Assembly: GCA_937967955.1 (NCBI GenBank)
Contig: CALBUB010000025.1
Coordinates: 1 to 9,403 of the forward strand
Direction of reading: 5' to 3'
Source: an uncultured Bacillota bacterium
GTDB lineage: Bacteria; Bacillota; Clostridia; Tissierellales; Tepidimicrobiaceae
Length of the DNA stretch: 9,403 bases
Below are positions 5,821-9,403 of the stretch, one piece after another (the stretch's first letter is position 1; the number at the start of each line of letters is the position of its first letter). The notes under the pieces were generated by a model. It searched no databases, was not told the origin of the DNA, and saw nothing but the letters and a program-made list of their open reading frames with translations. The position numbers and the translations under genes were made by a program.

Positions 5821-8487
5821 TCACTCCAATCTCAATATGAAAATTGGCTTAAAAACTGGACAGATGATTTTATTCTTCTCAAATTTCCGTTTAATCTCTT
5901 CTTTTTCCTTTTCCAATTCTCTTAATCTAGATCTTCTTATATTTTCTATACCTATTCTCTTAGCAGCATCAATCCTAAGTTCTAATGCATAAGAATATTT
6001 TCTATAGTCCTCTTCTTGCTTTTTTTCATAGTTTTCTTTTAATCCTAAAAAAATATCATACGCAAAGTTTTGGGATAACTCCATTATTCTATTAAAAATA
6101 TTTTCATCAAGATTAATATTATCCGTAACCTCAATTATTGCATCATCTCTAATAAACTCATCCCAAATTCTTTCTCCTGCAAATGGTCTATAAATCATAT
6201 TATCATTTATGAATATAGGTATTACTCTCCTATTATGGTATAAATCATCGTTTATTGATAGTTCCCATAAGGAAAAATATCCTTTTTCATTAGGAAAGTC
6301 TTTAATATATACTGAAGGAATTTTTTGTGATCTTGACCAACAGTTTTCTTGGTTAAGGTGTCTAGATATTTCTTCATCATTTATATCTATATTTTCTCCT
6401 ACAAAAAATTTACCTTCTTTCCATAAACTATAAAAATTACACATTTTAAATAACAACTTATTTAGTTCAATAGATTTATTATAATCAGAATTTGCTTCAA
6501 GAACTTTGTCTTCTTTTAATAATTCTCTATATTTTCTAGCTTTAGCAATCTCCTTTTTTAAATCTTCTTCTATCTTTGAAATATTATGTTCAATACTAGC
6601 TGGATCTCTTAAAGAGCTTACATAAACTTCTGTAAAATCAATATCTGCCATTTCGCTATCTAATACATCTGCTAATTTATCTATTCCTGTTTCAGATAAT
6701 ATTACTGATAGCTTGTCCTCTAATACCGATCTAACTCTATTTTCAATGGTTTCAGCAATTATAAAATTATATATGTATACATCTTGTGATTGTCCTATAC
6801 GGTCCACTCTTCCTATTCTTTGCTCTATTTTCATAGGGTTCCAAGGCAAATCATAATTTATTACTATGTTAGCAAACTGCAAATTTAAACCCTCTCCACC
6901 TGCATCTGTAGATATTAAAATGTCCGCTTGATTCTTGAATTCATTTAATTGAATATTTCTAGTTTCAATATCCATACTGCCATTTATCAAAGCAACGCCA
7001 TATCCTCTACCTTTCAAAATTTCTTCCAAATATTTTTGTGTAGCAACAAATTCAGTAAAAATTATCACTTTTGATGAAGGTTTTTCATAATTAATATCAT
7101 CTAACAAATTTAAAAGCACTTCTATTTTTGCATCCTGATATTGGTAGCTTGCTTGTTTGGCCATATTTAGAATATCTATAAGCTCTTCTATTTCTTTTTC
7201 TATATCCGTTGACACGACTTCTAATCCTTCTTCTAGTTTCTCCTCTAAATCAGCTTCTATTAAATCATCTAAAGATAATGAACTTACTTTTGCATGTCTA
7301 GATTTTAATATTTCTATTCTTTTCTCTACACTATCCATAATTGCAGCTGTACTGCTAGTTACTAATCTTTGCATTAGAACCATTAAAAAACCTATATGAT
7401 ACTTCTTCTCTTTAAATGCTTTATTATACCCATTTCGTACATAATCAGTTACCATTTCATATAGTTTCTTCTGCATAGAGTGTCTTTCATCCCAATGGAT
7501 TTCAACTATCTTCGTATGCCTGTCTTTAAATAACCTATTACCTTCATTGTCTATAACCTCTCGCTTCTCGTTTCTTATAATATAAGGTGCTACTTGTTCT
7601 TTTACTATTGCTTTGTAATTTGGGAAAGCTTTTTCATCTAATAATCTAATGAGCCTTAAAAATGGTTCTGTTTTGCCTGAATGGGGAGTAGCAGTTAGCA
7701 ATAATAAATATGGAGAAGATTTCGCAAGCAGCTTACCTAATTTATACCTTGATACTTCGCTAGTGCTACCAGCTACCCTATGGGCTTCATCTATTATAAC
7801 TAAATCCCAGCCAGCATTTACTATAGCAAAAATCCTTTCTTCATTGTATTCCTCTACTCTATCTTTACTCCATCCAGCTCTAGCTTCTATTGGCTTAATC
7901 GAGTCCATAGGACTTATAACTTGATTAAATTGTCCATATATATCATCACTGCCAATTAATTTCTTAATAGTATCGTGTTCGGAAGGCAGTATAACATGGA
8001 ATTTCTCTCCAAACTTCTCATACATTTCTCTTTCCCATTGGGTAACTAAGCCTTTTGGACAAACTACCAAAATTCTCTTTACAAGACCCCTAGCCTTCAA
8101 TTCTTTTATGATCATCCCAGCTTCTATTGTTTTACCTAAACCAACTTCATCAGCTAAAATATACCTTATATTATTGCTTGATAAAACCCGATTAAGTACA
8201 TGTAGTTGATGGGGGAGAGGAATAATATCCTTACTAAAAGATGACAGAATTCCTTGGGAAGTTATATCCTTAATCTTCCCAAGGAATGCCATATATCTTA
8301 CATAATTCTCATCATAATATGAAGAGCTATCTTTTCCAATTTGTTCTGAGTTGAGATTATAGATTTCTTTGCTAAGTGGATTATAAACTTTATATGTTAC
8401 AAATCCCCATATTTCATTCTTCTCTATTATTTGCACTCTCTCATTTCTAACTAGATCATAAGCATAATCTCCTACGGAAAACATCAT
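5821..8487 (-). CDS. brxHII: SNF2/RapA-type DEAD-like helicase, BrxHII-like BREX component
   Basis: This 888-residue superfamily 2 DNA translocase has all the expected motifs. LPHQ is at 91-94, Walker A DEVGLGKT at 113-120, DEAH at 233-236, TATPHSGK at 265-272, STDAGGEGLNLQ at 526-537 and QRIGRVDRIGQ at 556-566, with the arginine fingers. The order and the DEVGLGKTIEAG form match RapA/HepA-like SNF2 proteins. The first 60 residues (VGDYAY...VQII...WGFVTYKVY) resemble a small beta-barrel of the Tudor type seen at the RapA N-terminus. A charged insert (about 405-440) precedes the second helicase lobe. The C-terminal 280 residues are helical and end in a Lys/Glu-rich coiled-coil-like stretch. 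The ATG at 8485-8487 starts 1 nt after the methyltransferase stop, with GGAG just before that stop. Its place between a DNA methyltransferase and pglZ is that of brxHII in type 3 BREX. Confidence 0.85.
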   Translation of the reverse strand: MMFSVGDYAYDLVRNERVQIIEKNEIWGFVTYKVYNPLSKEIYNLNSEQIGKDSSSYYDENYVRYMAFLGKIKDITSQGILSSFSKDIIPLPHQLHVLNRVLSSNNIRYILADEVGLGKTIEAGMIIKELKARGLVKRILVVCPKGLVTQWEREMYEKFGEKFHVILPSEHDTIKKLIGSDDIYGQFNQVISPMDSIKPIEARAGWSKDRVEEYNEERIFAIVNAGWDLVIIDEAHRVAGSTSEVSRYKLGKLLAKSSPYLLLLTATPHSGKTEPFLRLIRLLDEKAFPNYKAIVKEQVAPYIIRNEKREVIDNEGNRLFKDRHTKIVEIHWDERHSMQKKLYEMVTDYVRNGYNKAFKEKKYHIGFLMVLMQRLVTSSTAAIMDSVEKRIEILKSRHAKVSSLSLDDLIEADLEEKLEEGLEVVSTDIEKEIEELIDILNMAKQASYQYQDAKIEVLLNLLDDINYEKPSSKVIIFTEFVATQKYLEEILKGRGYGVALINGSMDIETRNIQLNEFKNQADILISTDAGGEGLNLQFANIVINYDLPWNPMKIEQRIGRVDRIGQSQDVYIYNFIIAETIENRVRSVLEDKLSVILSETGIDKLADVLDSEMADIDFTEVYVSSLRDPASIEHNISKIEEDLKKEIAKARKYRELLKEDKVLEANSDYNKSIELNKLLFKMCNFYSLWKEGKFFVGENIDINDEEISRHLNQENCWSRSQKIPSVYIKDFPNEKGYFSLWELSINDDLYHNRRVIPIFINDNMIYRPFAGERIWDEFIRDDAIIEVTDNINLDENIFNRIMELSQNFAYDIFLGLKENYEKKQEEDYRKYSYALELRIDAAKRIGIENIRRSRLRELEKEKEEIKRKFEKNKIICPVFKPIFILRLE

Positions 8488-8488
8488 A

Positions 8489-9403
8489 TCACTCCATTCT
8501 GCTAAGAGCTATATCATAATACATAAGAAGCTTATCATCTTCTTGTATTACGTTTTCCGGTAATCTATTCCCAATCTTGACTATACTCTCATAATCTTTT
8601 TCTTTCCAAAGCTTTGCAAATCCAACTCTAATTGCTTCTGTCCTAAACTTTTTAAGTTTTCCTTTACCTTTTAAATATTCTTCAAATTCTTTCAACAATC
8701 TCTTTTCCCTTAGTTTTATAAGGTCTCCTGTCTTTGATGGGTCTGGTATATACCATCTTCCCTCTTCATCTTGTAGAAAATTTTCTTCCAGTAATTCACT
8801 TAACTCTGGCATCTTCTCATATCTAGCTATCTTAGCTTCTTTCATAAACTTAGGTTGTAGTTCGCTGTAAGTTTGAGGAGTTTCTAGTTGATGATACAGC
8901 CATGCTATGGCAGATTTTTCATCGTTTACAAACATGGAAAATTGAATAGGCTCCAAATCTGCTTTTATCCTTGCATTATCGTATTCATTAACTTGGTCAT
9001 GTAAGAAATACATTCCATCCCTTTTTATAAACCTCTCATCCAAACCTTTGTAAAAATCTGATGCATCTATAGGGACTGATAATCCATTCATTATATGGTA
9101 AGCCACCATTCTATCAAATAGTAAATGTGGTTCACGTTCTTTAATTACCTCAATAGTATTTCCCTTTTGTACAACTACAGGCAATTTCTCTAAGTGTTCT
9201 CTTACAAACTCCCAAACTGTATCTTCAGTTCCTGCTTTTTCAAGAAATCTCTTTTTGAAACTTTCCTTTGGTTTGTATGCTGATATTACTAAATCTTGTT
9301 TAACAGCTGAAGTTGTTGTAACTTGTTTAAAGCTTCCTTGTTTCTTATCTAATGTTCTTACATCTGCAATAATAAATCCTGCTCTTAATAACGATGCCTC
9401 AAT
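8489..9403 (-). CDS. C-terminal part of a BREX adenine-type DNA methyltransferase (PglXI-like), partial at window edge
   Basis: The frame is open from the window edge at 9403 to the TGA at 8489-8491, giving 304 residues without their start. The first 45 residues contain LLRAGFIIADVRTLDK, then GSFKQV and AVKQDLVISAYKP. I recognise this as the end of the catalytic domain of large N4/N6-type DNA methyltransferases, where the last strands follow the DPPY motif; that motif itself would lie beyond 9403. The remaining 260 residues are a helical tail (with EEGRWYIPDPSK near 213-224) that could determine target specificity or hold a BREX partner. There is no internal ATG start near 9184, only a TTG coding Leu, so a separate short gene there is not supported. 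In type 3 BREX, pglXI precedes brxHII. It would methylate the host's own sites to mark them as self. Confidence 0.7.
   Translation of the reverse strand: MEASLLRAGFIIADVRTLDKKQGSFKQVTTTSAVKQDLVISAYKPKESFKKRFLEKAGTEDTVWEFVREHLEKLPVVVQKGNTIEVIKEREPHLLFDRMVAYHIMNGLSVPIDASDFYKGLDERFIKRDGMYFLHDQVNEYDNARIKADLEPIQFSMFVNDEKSAIAWLYHQLETPQTYSELQPKFMKEAKIARYEKMPELSELLEENFLQDEEGRWYIPDPSKTGDLIKLREKRLLKEFEEYLKGKGKLKKFRTEAIRVGFAKLWKEKDYESIVKIGNRLPENVIQEDDKLLMYYDIALSRME

Noticed and set aside
8489..9184. A separate 231-residue gene starting at 9184
   Set aside because: The codon at 9182-9184 is TTG (Leu), and the same frame stays open to the window edge with clear methyltransferase sequence, so this is the tail of a larger gene.
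3640..9403. DISARM or a Pgl (type 2 BREX) system as the identity of the operon
   Set aside because: DISARM also pairs a methyltransferase with an SNF2-like helicase but has no PglZ, and it would carry DrmB and a phospholipase D protein. Type 2 needs PglW/BrxD and a different helicase position. The order seen fits type 3 best.
1..9403. Mobile element ends, CRISPR repeats or tRNA attachment sites around the defence genes
   Set aside because: No transposase or integrase frame, no repeated spacer pattern and no tRNA-like segment could be found on reading both strands; the island's other boundary is outside the window.

Overview
The window looks like chromosomal DNA from an AT-rich, low-GC Gram-positive anaerobe of the class Clostridia. 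The grounds are strongly A/T-biased codons, purine-rich Shine-Dalgarno sites before almost every start, tight gene packing, and an iron-dependent alcohol (butanol-type) dehydrogenase. The assignment to class is an inference; the species cannot be read from the sequence. Every gene I can support lies on the minus strand, so transcription runs from position 9403 down to 1. No intergenic gap exceeds about 100 bases, and I see no tRNA, rRNA, CRISPR array, transposase or integrase.

Region 1 (9403 to 3640) is the 3' half of a phage-defence operon. In transcription order it holds the C-terminal part of a large DNA methyltransferase (cut by the window edge), an 888-residue SNF2/RapA-type helicase, a compact 489-residue PglZ-domain protein and a 236-residue BrxA-like protein. 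The order methyltransferase, SNF2 helicase, PglZ, BrxA is that of type 3 BREX (brxF-brxC-pglXI-brxHII-pglZ-brxA). The missing brxF and brxC would be expected just beyond position 9403. The genes are separated by 1 nt, 4 nt and a 4-nt ATGA overlap, so they are almost certainly co-transcribed and translationally coupled.

Region 2 (3639 to 1758) is an 82-base gap with a plausible promoter, then a 599-residue DUF262 protein with a C-terminal HNH nuclease motif. It belongs to the GmrSD/BrxU-like group of modification-dependent restriction proteins. It probably complements BREX: BREX uses methylation to mark self and blocks unmodified phage, while such nucleases attack phages with modified DNA.

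Region 3 (1737 to 824) contains a small class I SAM-dependent methyltransferase, overlapped by 22 nt by a gene for an MTH1187/YkoF-like thiamine-binding protein. These look like housekeeping or accessory genes at the flank of the defence island.

Region 4 (823 to 1) has a promoter with an extended -10 box, an operator-like palindrome and the first two thirds of an iron-containing alcohol dehydrogenase. Its reading frame is broken by an apparent one-base deletion at about codon 29, so it is either a recent pseudogene or a sequencing error.
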